In this document: in pieces, positions 56,460-64,000 of the stretch
How the letters are laid out: each line of letters starts with the position of its first letter
How positions within the stretch are numbered: the stretch's first letter is position 1
DNA from: Streptomyces sp. DG2A-72
Lineage (GTDB): Bacteria > Actinomycetota > Actinomycetes > Streptomycetales > Streptomycetaceae
Length of the DNA: 64,000 bases
NCBI RefSeq assembly: GCF_030499575.1
Contig: NZ_JASTLC010000001.1
Span: 8,084,001 to 8,148,000, forward strand
Reading direction: 5' to 3'
Position numbers and translations under genes: made by a program
The notes under the pieces: generated by a model
Told to the model about the DNA's origin: nothing
Seen by the model: only the letters and a program-made list of their open reading frames with translations
The model's database searches: none

Positions 56460-56957
56460 GCCCCTGGCCCGCCCTCGCCCACGACCTGATGCGCGGCCTC
56501 GAGGACGGCGCCCCCTTCTGGCTCATGGAGCAGACCCCGTCCACCACCGCCTGCCGCGACGTCAACCCGCTCCGCCGCCCCGGCGAACTGCGCCTCGCCA
56601 CCTTCCAGGCCATCGCCCACGGCGCCGACGCCGCCCTGTACTTCCAGATGCGCGCCTCACGCGGAGCCTGCGAGAAGTACCACGGCGCGGTCATCGGCCA
56701 CGCGGGCCGCGACGACACCCGCGTCTTCCGCGAAGTGGCCGAACTGGGAAGGGAGTTGGGACTCCTGGGCGACGCGACTCTCGGCGCCCGAACCCTCGCC
56801 CGCACCGCCCTCCTCTTCGACTGGGACAGCTGGTGGGCCCTGGAGGTCTCCGACGGCCCTTCGCGTCTGGTCCGGTACCAGGAGGTGGTCCACGCCTAGT
56901 ACCGGGCCACCCGCGAGGCCGGCGCTGACGTCGACGTCGTCCCGGTCACCACTCCCG
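56460..56957 (+). pseudogene. GH42 beta-galactosidase, internal fragment with premature stop
   Basis: The frame carries a recognisable middle section of a GH42 beta-galactosidase: LAHDLMRGLEDGAPFWLMEQ followed by TPSTTACRDVNPL (the glutamate is the likely nucleophile region), LYFQMRASRGACEKYHGAVI, and TALLFDWDSWWALEVSDGPS. It is stopped by TAG at 56897-56899 while homologous sequence (YRATREAGADVDVVPVTT) continues in frame for another 50-60 bases. The N-terminal half of the catalytic barrel and the C-terminal domains are missing. Confidence 0.75.
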
Positions 56958-57708
56958 TACCCGCGCGTCCAGCGGATCGGCCGTCTCCAGACCCCCGAGC
57001 ACGATCGGCGCGGCGAAGGTCACCGACAGATGCGTCCTGATCCCGTACGGCCGCAACGCGTCGGCCAGAGCGGCGACTTCACCGATCCGGTCGGTCGGCA
57101 GACGCGCCTCGGTCCTGTGCACATTGACGTTGCTCACGGCCACGGCGTTGATCCCGCAGGCCGCGAGCAGCCTGCCGTACGCCCGCACCCGCTCCAGTTC
57201 TCCGCGCGCCCGCCCGTCCTCCCAGAACAGCGACCCACCGGAGTAACCGCGTTCTACCTGGCCCATCACCGGGTGCACCGCCACGTTGTCCCAGTGGTCC
57301 AGCATGCGCAGCGCGAGGGACGGACGGTGTACCTCGCGGGCGCGGTCGCCGCTGAAGGCGGCCTCGCCGAGCCGTACGACGTGGAAGAGGCCGTACAGCA
57401 ACCCGGACTGCCCGGACGCGGAAACGGTCGTGCAACCGTTCTCGCGCCCGCAGACGAACTCCTCGTCTCCGAGCCCCGGCCTCAACTCGAGGACGAGGTC
57501 GTACGACATGCCCGCGCCCGGCCCGGGATCGCGGTCCACGCGACCTCCGAACCGGGCGCAGGCGTCCGCCACTTCAGCCGTGCACCGTCTCCGCCAGGAG
57601 ACCCGATCCGCGGATCAGGGTCCGCCGGGTGCCGAGCGGCCGGAAGGCGGCCGGTGGCAGCCAGGCCGGGTCGACACCCTCGGCGAGGACGGGCACGGGC
57701 AGCGGCAC
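56946..57708 (-). pseudogene. GH67 alpha-glucuronidase, frameshifted and truncated
   Basis: From GTG 57708 the frame encodes a GH67 N-terminus (DPAWLPPAAFRPLGTRRTLI, RGSGLLAETVHG) and then hits TGA near 57577. Removing one base at ggc-t-gaa restores VHGEVADACARFGGR. The second piece (57572-56946) continues with SASGQSGLLYGLFHVVRLG, RMLDHWDNVAVHPVMGQVER, and ACGINAVAVSNVNVHRTEAR, and stops at about residue 250 of a protein normally near 670. The catalytic domain is missing. Broken by a one-base shift plus a large 3' deletion. Confidence 0.75.
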
Positions 57709-57743
57709 GAGACCTCAACTCCTCGATTCCTCGACTGCTCGGC

Positions 57744-60700
57744 TCAGGCGAGGAGTTCGACCTCCGAGACGGTCGCCTCGCCGTTCAGGACCAGGCGGTA
57801 CCTCTCGTACGTACCCGGCCGCCCCACGGAGAACGCGCGCGTCTGCTTGTCCCAGGTGAAGGACTCACCCGACCGCTGGTCGAGCGTGCGCCACTTCGTC
57901 CCGTCCGAGGAGCCCTGGAGCGTCCAGCCGGTGGGCGCCTTCGTCCGGTCCGACGAGGTCAGCGTGTACTGGACGGCCTTCGCGCCCGCGGAGACCGGCA
58001 GGTCCACAGAGGTCACCGTCGCCTGGGTCGCCGACGTGTTGTCGAACAGGGCGCCCTCACCCTTCAGCACGTCCGCACGCGGCGTCGGCACCTCGTCGTC
58101 CTGGGTGATCGACGGGGGCGCCGCGTTCTTCCCGGAACCCCACGCCGACGGCCTCGGCCCCATGTCGAACTCCAGGACACCGCCCTTGGCGATCAGCGAA
58201 TGCGGCAGCGAAGTCGACTTCCACATACGCCCGTTGACCTTCAGCCCGTGCACGTACACGTTCTTCGCGCTGTTCTTCGGCGCCTTGACGACCAGGTCCC
58301 GGCCGTTCTCCAGATGGACCGTCGCCTTGGTGAACAGCGGGGAGCCGATGGCGTATTCGCCGCTGCCCATCACCAGCGGGTAGAAGCCGAGCGCGGAGAA
58401 CAGGAACCAGGCCGACTGCTCGCCGTTGTCCTCGTCGCCGTGGTAGCCCTGGCCGATCTCGCTGCCGACGTAGAGGCGGGACAGCACCTCACGGACGTTC
58501 TTCTGCGTCTTCCACGGCTGCCCGGCCGCGTCGTACATGTAGAGGGCGTGGTGGGCGACCTGGTTGGAGTGCCCGTACATGCCCATCCGGACGTCCCGCG
58601 CCTCCGTCATCTCGTGGATGACACCGGGGTACGAGCCGACGAACTCGGGCGAGGCCGTCTCGGGGGTGGCGAGGTACTCGTCGAGCTTGTCCCCGAGGCC
58701 GCCGCGGCCGCCGTAGAGGTTGACGAGACCGCGGGAGTCCTGCGGGGCCGTGAAGGCGTAACCCCAGCCGTTGGTCTCGGTGTAGTCATGGCCCCACACC
58801 CTCGGGTCGTACTTCGACGACTCGACCCGCCAGTCGCCCTTGGCGTCGCGGCCCTGGAAGAAACCGGCTTCGGAATCAAAGAGATTCACATAGTCCTGGG
58901 CGCGGTTGAGGAAGTACTCCGACTCCTCCTTGTACCGCTTTTCGCCCGTTTTCTCATAAAGCTTCCGGCCCATCCGAGCGATGCCGTAGTCGTTGAGACA
59001 GCCCTCCAGCGCCCACGACAGACCCTCGTGCGTCTCGGTGCTCGTGTAGCCGAGGAACGGCGAGGTGGTCATGCCCTTGCGGCCCACGCCCGACGAGGGC
59101 GGTACCACCGTGGCGTTCTTCACGGCCGCGTCGTACGCCGACTTCGCGTCGAAGCCGACGCCCTTGACGTACGCGTCCGCGAAGGCCACGTCCGACGAGG
59201 TGCCGGTCATCAGGTCCGCGTACCCGGGCGATGACCAGCGGGAGGTCCAGCCACCGTCCTTGTACTGCTGCACGAACCCGTCGACCATCTCACCCGCCTG
59301 TCCGGGCGTGAGGAGCGAGTAGGCCGGCCAGGTCGTCCGATACGTGTCCCAGAAACCGTTGTTGACATACACCTTGCCGTCCACGATTTTCGCGCCGGTG
59401 TGCGTCGGGGTGTCCGGGCCCGGCATCGGCGAGAACGGGGAGGCGTACCGGTACTTCGAACCGACCTTCTCGAAGCCGGAGTTGGGGTACAGGTACAGCC
59501 GGTACAGGCTGGAGTACAGCGTGGTCAGCTGGTCCGGTGTGGCGCCCTCGACCTCGACCTTGCCGAGCAGCCTGTCCCACTGCCGCTGCGCCTTCGTCTT
59601 CACGGCGTCGAAGGACGTGCCGTCCGGGATCTCCTGGCGCAGGTTGTCCTTCGCCTGGTCGACGCTGATCAGGGAGGTGGCGATCCGCAGGGTCACGGTC
59701 CGGTCCTCGCCGGGCTGGAACCGCAGATGGCCCTTGACCCCGCTCGACGTCCCCTCCGTTGCGGGAGCGTCGAACACCCCGTAGACGAACAGCCGGGTCG
59801 CGCCCGTCGACAGCCCCGACTTCACGTCGGAGTAACCGGTGAAGGTGCCGTTCTCCTTGTCGAGCGTCAGGCCCGCCTGGTCGGTGACGTTGTCGAACAG
59901 GACGCTCGCGTCGTCGCCGGGATAGGTGAAGCGCATGACCGCCGCATGGTCGGTCGGCGCCATCTCCGCCTTGAGACCGTTCTCGAAACGCACCCCGTAG
60001 TAGTACGGCCGCGCCGTCTCGTTCTCGTGCCGGAAGGCCAGCTCCCGTGCCTCACGGCCGTTGTCGGGCGTGCCGGACGCGGCGGACGGCATCACCTGGA
60101 AGGTCTGCCGGTCGCCCATCCAGGGGCTGGGCTCATGGCTCGCGCTGAACGCCTGGATCGTCGGCAGGTTGTCGGCGTTGTTCCCGCGCGCATAGTCGTA
60201 GAGCCAGCTCAGCGAACCCGCGTTGGTTACCGGCGTCCAGAAGTTGAACCCGTGCGGCACAGCCGTCGCGGGGAAGTTGTTGCCGCGTGAGAAGCCACCG
60301 CTGGAGTTGGTGCCGCGGGTCGTCACCGCATAGTCCGACAGGTGCGCCTTCGGCTTCTCCCGCGGTGCCGCTTTCAGTGCCACGTCATCGAGCCAGCCCC
60401 GGAACTTCGCCGGCCCCGTGGGGGAGTCGTACGCCACCAGGATCCGGTCCACGGTCTTCCCGGCCGCGACCGACCCGATCCGCGAGGCCACGTTGTTCCA
60501 CTGGTTCACATAGAGGATCTTGGCCGCGCCCTGTCCCTGCGGCGTCAGCGCGAACCCGTGCTGGTCGGTCGCCTTGAGATCGCTCAGATACGTCCCGTCC
60601 GTGAAAGCGAGATCGACGGAAACGTTGGTGGCGTCGTAGTCCCGGTCGCCGTCCGCCATGGAGGGGAAGATCCGGTACGACAGTTGCGTATCGCGCCCGA

Positions 60701-61550
60701 CGGCCACATTGACGTCGAAGACCTTGTTGTACGAGTACGCCTGCCCGTCGGCGGTGTGCCGCCCGGCGTAGCGCAGCGCCCGCTTGCCCGTGAAGCCCGC
60801 GCCCGCCTTCGCGGTCGGCGAGCCGCTCGGGCCGCGGTCGACCAGCGAGAGCATGTCCTGCGGGATCGGGTCGCCACCGCCGCCCTCGGAGAACTGCACG
60901 TCGGCGAGTTGCAGGGCGTCGGAGGCGCCGTTGTTCCTGGTCACGTCGAGCCGGAAGTGCCGGTACTCGGCGGCATTGGCTTCCGGGATGTCGTACGTCT
61001 TCGTCTGGAACCGCTCGGCGAAGGTCTCGCCGGTGCGGGTGTCCAGGGGCGTCCAGTTCGTGCCGTCCGTGGAGCCCTTCAGGGTCCAGTCCAGCGGGTT
61101 GCGTTCGTCGTGGTCGTTGGCCGACGTCAGCGCGTAGGTGACCACCTTGACCGGCGCGTCCAGATCGAACTCCGCCCAGCCGGTGGGCGCGAAGGTCAGC
61201 CACTTGCTGCTCGGCTCGCCGTCGACGAGGTTCTCCTTCACCTCGCCGGCGCCGGTGTTCTCCCCGCTGGCCCGGACGTCCGTGACATGGTCGGTCACAT
61301 TGCCCGGAATGCCGCTGCTGTACCCGCCGTCGACACCGAAGGCACGCTTGCTGCCGTCCGGTGCGGTGTCGACGGTGTTCAGCCAGTCGGGCGCCGGGTC
61401 CTCCGCCTCGAACGACGAGGCGAACTCCCGGTCGGCGGCGGCCACCTCGCCCGGCAGCGCGACCGCCACCCCCTGCGAGCCCACCGCCAAAGCGAAGGCG
61501 GTCGCCATCACGACCGCCGAACCCCATCTGTGCCGACTTCTGCGTTGCAT
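57744..61550 (-). CDS. Secreted GH92 family glycosidase (exo-alpha-mannosidase type) with discoidin domains
   Basis: 1268-residue exported enzyme. Signal peptide residues about 1-32 (RWGSAVVMATAFALAVGSQG). F5/8-type (discoidin) carbohydrate-binding domain around residues 75-205 (GEVKENLVDGEPSSKWLTFA, FRLDVTRNNGASDALQLADV). Galectin/LamG-like segment around 220-400. GH92 catalytic domain about 415-1100, with NFWTPVTNAGSLSWLYDY and NGFWDTYRTTWPAYSLLTPG, the calcium/catalytic region GYHGDEDNGEQSAWFLFSAL, and GSPLFTKATVHLENGR. A second discoidin-like domain is at the C-terminus. GH92 enzymes trim alpha-mannose from fungal or plant glycans. ATG 61550 has GGGAGGG a little upstream; TTG 61556 is an alternative. 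A LacI-type operator precedes it. Confidence 0.9.
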   Translation of the reverse strand: MQRRSRHRWGSAVVMATAFALAVGSQGVAVALPGEVAAADREFASSFEAEDPAPDWLNTVDTAPDGSKRAFGVDGGYSSGIPGNVTDHVTDVRASGENTGAGEVKENLVDGEPSSKWLTFAPTGWAEFDLDAPVKVVTYALTSANDHDERNPLDWTLKGSTDGTNWTPLDTRTGETFAERFQTKTYDIPEANAAEYRHFRLDVTRNNGASDALQLADVQFSEGGGGDPIPQDMLSLVDRGPSGSPTAKAGAGFTGKRALRYAGRHTADGQAYSYNKVFDVNVAVGRDTQLSYRIFPSMADGDRDYDATNVSVDLAFTDGTYLSDLKATDQHGFALTPQGQGAAKILYVNQWNNVASRIGSVAAGKTVDRILVAYDSPTGPAKFRGWLDDVALKAAPREKPKAHLSDYAVTTRGTNSSGGFSRGNNFPATAVPHGFNFWTPVTNAGSLSWLYDYARGNNADNLPTIQAFSASHEPSPWMGDRQTFQVMPSAASGTPDNGREARELAFRHENETARPYYYGVRFENGLKAEMAPTDHAAVMRFTYPGDDASVLFDNVTDQAGLTLDKENGTFTGYSDVKSGLSTGATRLFVYGVFDAPATEGTSSGVKGHLRFQPGEDRTVTLRIATSLISVDQAKDNLRQEIPDGTSFDAVKTKAQRQWDRLLGKVEVEGATPDQLTTLYSSLYRLYLYPNSGFEKVGSKYRYASPFSPMPGPDTPTHTGAKIVDGKVYVNNGFWDTYRTTWPAYSLLTPGQAGEMVDGFVQQYKDGGWTSRWSSPGYADLMTGTSSDVAFADAYVKGVGFDAKSAYDAAVKNATVVPPSSGVGRKGMTTSPFLGYTSTETHEGLSWALEGCLNDYGIARMGRKLYEKTGEKRYKEESEYFLNRAQDYVNLFDSEAGFFQGRDAKGDWRVESSKYDPRVWGHDYTETNGWGYAFTAPQDSRGLVNLYGGRGGLGDKLDEYLATPETASPEFVGSYPGVIHEMTEARDVRMGMYGHSNQVAHHALYMYDAAGQPWKTQKNVREVLSRLYVGSEIGQGYHGDEDNGEQSAWFLFSALGFYPLVMGSGEYAIGSPLFTKATVHLENGRDLVVKAPKNSAKNVYVHGLKVNGRMWKSTSLPHSLIAKGGVLEFDMGPRPSAWGSGKNAAPPSITQDDEVPTPRADVLKGEGALFDNTSATQATVTSVDLPVSAGAKAVQYTLTSSDRTKAPTGWTLQGSSDGTKWRTLDQRSGESFTWDKQTRAFSVGRPGTYERYRLVLNGEATVSEVELLA

Positions 61551-61573
61551 GAGCAAGCACCCTCCCTGCACAC

Positions 61574-61590
61574 TGGACAACGTTGTCAAC
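61574..61590. promoter_or_regulatory. LacI-type operator upstream of the GH92 gene
   Basis: GGACAACGTTGTCAA contains the perfect palindrome GACAACGTTGTC (61576-61587), in the style of sugar-responsive LacI/GalR repressors. It lies 26 bases upstream of the start, where bound repressor would block transcription. No LacI gene is visible in the window. Confidence 0.55.
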
Positions 61591-61807
61591 CTCGGTGCGC
61601 AAGGACCAGTAGTGGCGCAAGTGGCCAGCTCTGTCAAGGGTGTTGGTTGGGGCATTCGGGGGCAATCCCGAGAATTTATCCGGCGAGGAACGCGCAGGCC
61701 GCTCATATTTCCGCGAGGTCTCAACTCGGAAAAGACCAACAGCCAACCTTGCATTCGATCTTGCTCCGCTGGCGGGAAGTGGACTATACCTGTCGGCAAT
61801 TCACTCG

Positions 61808-61873
61808 ATCCGAACGCACAGATCCGCACGTCCGATCCGCATGATCGATCCGCATGATCGATTCGCACGTCCT
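61808..61873 (+). repeat. Imperfect 13-bp tandem repeat array
   Basis: Units ATCCGCACGTCCG (61822-61834), ATCCGCATGATCG (61835-61847), the same again (61848-61860), and ATTCGCACGTCCT (61861-61873), preceded by a degenerate 14-base unit at 61808. Located 83-148 bases before the ngcE-like start. Confidence 0.7.
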
Positions 61874-61955
61874 GCACAACCCTGCTTGACCTGACCGCGG
61901 TGCCGGGGAGGTTCCGGTTCACCGCCTGAGTCCTGGAGAAGGCGAGGACTTGAGC

Positions 61956-63443
61956 ATGGGATCCACTTCCGCCGAGAACACCGCGAACGCCGAGCACAGC
62001 ACGCACCTGGCGAATACCGGCTCCGCAGGCGTCGGCCGCCGCCATCTGATCAAGCGGTCGGCCGCACTCGGTCTGATCTCCGTACCCACGATGAGTTTCC
62101 TGTCCGCGTGTGCCAGCGGCGGCGGGGGTGACGAGGAGAAGGCCGAAACGGGAGAGAAGACCGCGAAGAACCCGCTCGGCGTCAATGACACCGCGCAGAT
62201 GGAATTCGTGCTGTTCGACGGCGGCTTCGGCAAGGAGTACGCCGAGGACGCCGTGAAGATCTACGAGACGAACTTCCCCAAGGCCAAGGTGAAGTTCTCC
62301 GCGACACAGAAGATCCAGTCCACGCTGCAGCCCCGCTTCAACCAGGGCACCCCGCCGGACCTCATCGACAACTCCGGTGCCGAGCAGATGGACATGGGCG
62401 TTCTCTCCAGCAAGAAGCAGCTCGCCGACCTCACTCCGCTGCTGGACGCCCCGTCGTACGACGACCCGAACAAGAAGGTCCGCGACACGCTGCGTCCGGG
62501 CATCGTGGAGATGGGCCAGTTGGACGGCGATCCGGTCTGGATCATGTACTACGCGTACACGGTGTACGGCGTCTGGTACTCCCAGAAGGCCCTGGACTCG
62601 CTCGACGAGCAGTACCCCGAAACCTGGGACCAGATGCTCGCGGTCTGCGAGAAAGCCAAGAAGAAGGGCATGGCGGGCTGGACGTATGCGGGCAAATACC
62701 CGTACTACCTCCCCTTCTCGCTCTACCCGATGATCGGCAAGGTGGGCGGGGTCGAGGTGCTCGACGCCATCGACAACCTGGAGCCGAACGCGTGGAAGCA
62801 CCCGGCGGTCAAGGCATGCTTCGACGCCTATTACGAGCTCTACCAGAAGGGCTACGTCCTCAAGGGCACGCCGGGTCTGGACCACATCCAGTCGCAGACC
62901 GCGTGGGCTCAGGGCAAGGCGCTGTTCATCCCGAACGGCTCCTGGGTGGAGAACGAGTCGGCGAATGTCATCCCCAAGGACTTCGACCTCGCGGTCTCCG
63001 CTCCCACCGGAATCGACAGCTCCGACAAGCTGCCCTTCGGCACCATCTGGGCGTCCGGCGGTGAGCCCTTCATCGTCCCCGCCAAGGCGAAGAACGGCGC
63101 GGGCGGCATGGAGCAGCTGCGCATCATGCTGAGCGAGGCGTCCTCGAAGAACTTCACGTCCAAGGTCAAGTCGCTCACCGCCTACAACGGCGGTACCGAC
63201 GGCATCACCCTCACCCCGGGCCTCAAGTCCGGTGTCGCCGCGCTGGACAAGGCCGGCGAGAACGTGGTGAATCCGCGTATGCAGGACTGGTATGTACAGC
63301 TGCAGAAGGAGCAGATTGGTGTGTCGGGCCTCGGTGAGATGATGGCCGGCCGGCTCACTCCGGCGGAGGCCATCAAGAAGATCCAGGGCTTCGCCGACGC
63401 GACCGCCAAGGACTCGTCGATCAAGCACTACAAGCATCAGTAG
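61956..63443 (+). CDS. ngcE: Carbohydrate ABC transporter substrate-binding lipoprotein (NgcE type)
   Basis: 495-residue binding protein of the N-acetylglucosamine/diacetylchitobiose importer class. Twin-arginine motif GRRHLIKRSAALG near residues 27-39 and lipobox LSACA near 50 predict Tat export and lipid anchoring. The mature domain begins at MEFVLFDGGFGKEYAEDAVK and contains NQGTPPDLIDNSGAEQMDMG, as in NgcE. ATG 61956 has GAGGA eight bases upstream; a TTG two codons earlier is possible. It is followed 58 bases later by a permease gene, matching the ngcEFG order that in S. coelicolor (SCO6005-6007, by memory) lies near aconitase. Ligand predicted, not shown. Confidence 0.83.
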   Translation: MGSTSAENTANAEHSTHLANTGSAGVGRRHLIKRSAALGLISVPTMSFLSACASGGGGDEEKAETGEKTAKNPLGVNDTAQMEFVLFDGGFGKEYAEDAVKIYETNFPKAKVKFSATQKIQSTLQPRFNQGTPPDLIDNSGAEQMDMGVLSSKKQLADLTPLLDAPSYDDPNKKVRDTLRPGIVEMGQLDGDPVWIMYYAYTVYGVWYSQKALDSLDEQYPETWDQMLAVCEKAKKKGMAGWTYAGKYPYYLPFSLYPMIGKVGGVEVLDAIDNLEPNAWKHPAVKACFDAYYELYQKGYVLKGTPGLDHIQSQTAWAQGKALFIPNGSWVENESANVIPKDFDLAVSAPTGIDSSDKLPFGTIWASGGEPFIVPAKAKNGAGGMEQLRIMLSEASSKNFTSKVKSLTAYNGGTDGITLTPGLKSGVAALDKAGENVVNPRMQDWYVQLQKEQIGVSGLGEMMAGRLTPAEAIKKIQGFADATAKDSSIKHYKHQ

Positions 63444-63501
63444 ATCAGGTGAGGATCCGTCACCAGCGGCGGCACCCGCGCACAGAACGGGGTCGGTAGC
63501 A

Positions 63502-64000
63502 ATGCAGCACGGCAAGTACCGGTTCATCGTGGGGTTCCTGGTGGTACCCCTGGGGCTGTACACGCTTTTCGTCGTCTGGCCGTTCATCCAGTCCATCTAC
63601 TACTCGTTCACGGACTGGACGGGGCTGAGCCCCGAATTCAAGATGGTCGGCTTCGACAACTACGAAAGGATGCTGGACGACGACATCTTCTGGAAGTCGT
63701 TGCAGCACAGCCTGTTGTTCGCGTTGCTGCTGCCGCTGGTGACGATCAGCCTTGCACTGTTCTTCGCCTTCATGATCAACGTGGGCGGGCGGAAGAGGAG
63801 GGGCGGCCCGGTGATCACCGGTGTCCGCGGCTCCTCGTTCTACAAGATCGTCTATTTCTTCCCGCAGGTGCTGTCGATCGCGATCGTCGCCCTGTTGTTC
63901 GCCTTCGCGTACAACCCGGACAGCGGCGCGATCAACTCGATCCTGCGGGGGATGGGCCTGGACAGCGTCCAGCCGCTGTGGCTCGGCGACCCGAACCTCG
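63502..64000 (+). CDS. ngcF: Sugar ABC transporter permease (NgcF type), 3' end outside window
   Basis: About 166 residues of a MalF-type permease are visible. There is a first membrane helix FIVGFLVVPLGLYTLFVVWP (residues about 8-27), the periplasmic segment YYSFTDWTGLSPEFKMVGFD, a second helix LLFALLLPLVTISLALFFAF, and a third around VLSIAIVALLFAFAYNPDSG. The EAA loop and C-terminus lie beyond the window. ATG 63502 has a weak site (ggtcggtagca). Cotranscribed with the ngcE-like gene and presumably followed by the partner permease. Confidence 0.83.
   Translation, partial: MQHGKYRFIVGFLVVPLGLYTLFVVWPFIQSIYYSFTDWTGLSPEFKMVGFDNYERMLDDDIFWKSLQHSLLFALLLPLVTISLALFFAFMINVGGRKRRGGPVITGVRGSSFYKIVYFFPQVLSIAIVALLFAFAYNPDSGAINSILRGMGLDSVQPLWLGDPNL

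Larger units (their letters stand above)
61551..61955. other. Divergent region between GH92 gene and ngcE-like gene
   Basis: 405 bases. It contains the LacI-type operator near 61574-61590 and a 13-bp tandem repeat array at 61808-61873. No small gene was supported. Confidence 0.5.

Noticed and set aside
61551..63596. 682-codon N-terminal extension of the GH92 reading frame, running antisense through ngcE
   Set aside because: The signal peptide begins at ATG 61550, and the extension is antisense to a well-supported binding-protein gene.

Overview
The window is high-GC actinobacterial DNA with Streptomyces hallmarks: codon third positions are almost all G or C, genes overlap in ATGA/GTGA couplings, and there are DmdR/IdeR-like iron boxes, a canonical CebR box and the abundant streptomycete 'cgcagttccccgcgcccc' repeat. 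From memory, S. coelicolor has the order murA2 (SCO5998), acnA (SCO5999), ngcEFG (SCO6005-6007). The same backbone is present here but interrupted. I see no tRNA, rRNA or CRISPR array.

Layout. 1-2.8 kb: an aminobenzoate-CoA-ligase-like gene divergent from an acyl-CoA dehydrogenase/RidA pair (aromatic acid catabolism). 2.8-8.1 kb: small DUF proteins, an iron-box-preceded peptide/metallophore-type binding lipoprotein with a fused permease but no ATPase gene, and a VOC protein. 8.1-11.4 kb: a divergent MerR regulator and UvrA-like drug-resistance ATPase (TioE/TioU type), flanked by direct copies of the streptomycete repeat. 11.5-13.4 kb: a two-gene diketopiperazine operon closely resembling the M. 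tuberculosis mycocyclosin pair (cyclodipeptide synthase plus CYP121). 13.7 kb: a carbonic anhydrase that has lost its first zinc-ligand region. 14.2-21.8 kb: a PucR regulator and a coupled GABA transaminase, FAD/Fe-S oxidase and succinate-semialdehyde dehydrogenase operon. 21.8-37 kb: two tandem IclR paralogues with duplicated operators, then a 12-gene, 13-kb collinear operon (two flavin amine oxidases, two aspartoacylase-like amidohydrolases, a PotABCD-type transporter, a transaminase, an aldehyde dehydrogenase, an aldo/keto reductase and a HAD hydrolase). It looks like import and stepwise breakdown of an N-acylated or N-alkylated amine, possibly delivering products to the GABA module.

37-38.5 kb is an XRE-MurA fusion gene. 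Between it and acnA (50.8 kb) lies about 12 kb that looks like an inserted island. It holds a compact biosynthetic operon (P-loop ATPase, flavodoxin-like protein, SnoaL-like protein, AvrD homologue, KAS III, ACP) followed by an NphB-type aromatic prenyltransferase gene, then a block of broken integrases, a GNAT and a NUDIX gene, and a DD-peptidase-like serine hydrolase. The AvrD/KAS III/ACP/prenyltransferase combination is the strongest candidate for an undescribed pathway.

50.6-64 kb: acnA under an iron box and a palindrome like one in front of murA2; a nucleoside-diphosphate-sugar epimerase-like gene; a CebR-box LPMO; three decayed hemicellulase genes (acetylxylan esterase, GH42, GH67); a large secreted GH92 mannosidase; and the start of an ngcEF-type sugar ABC transporter. 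Together these show a plant or fungal polysaccharide-degrading lifestyle with some xylan functions being lost.
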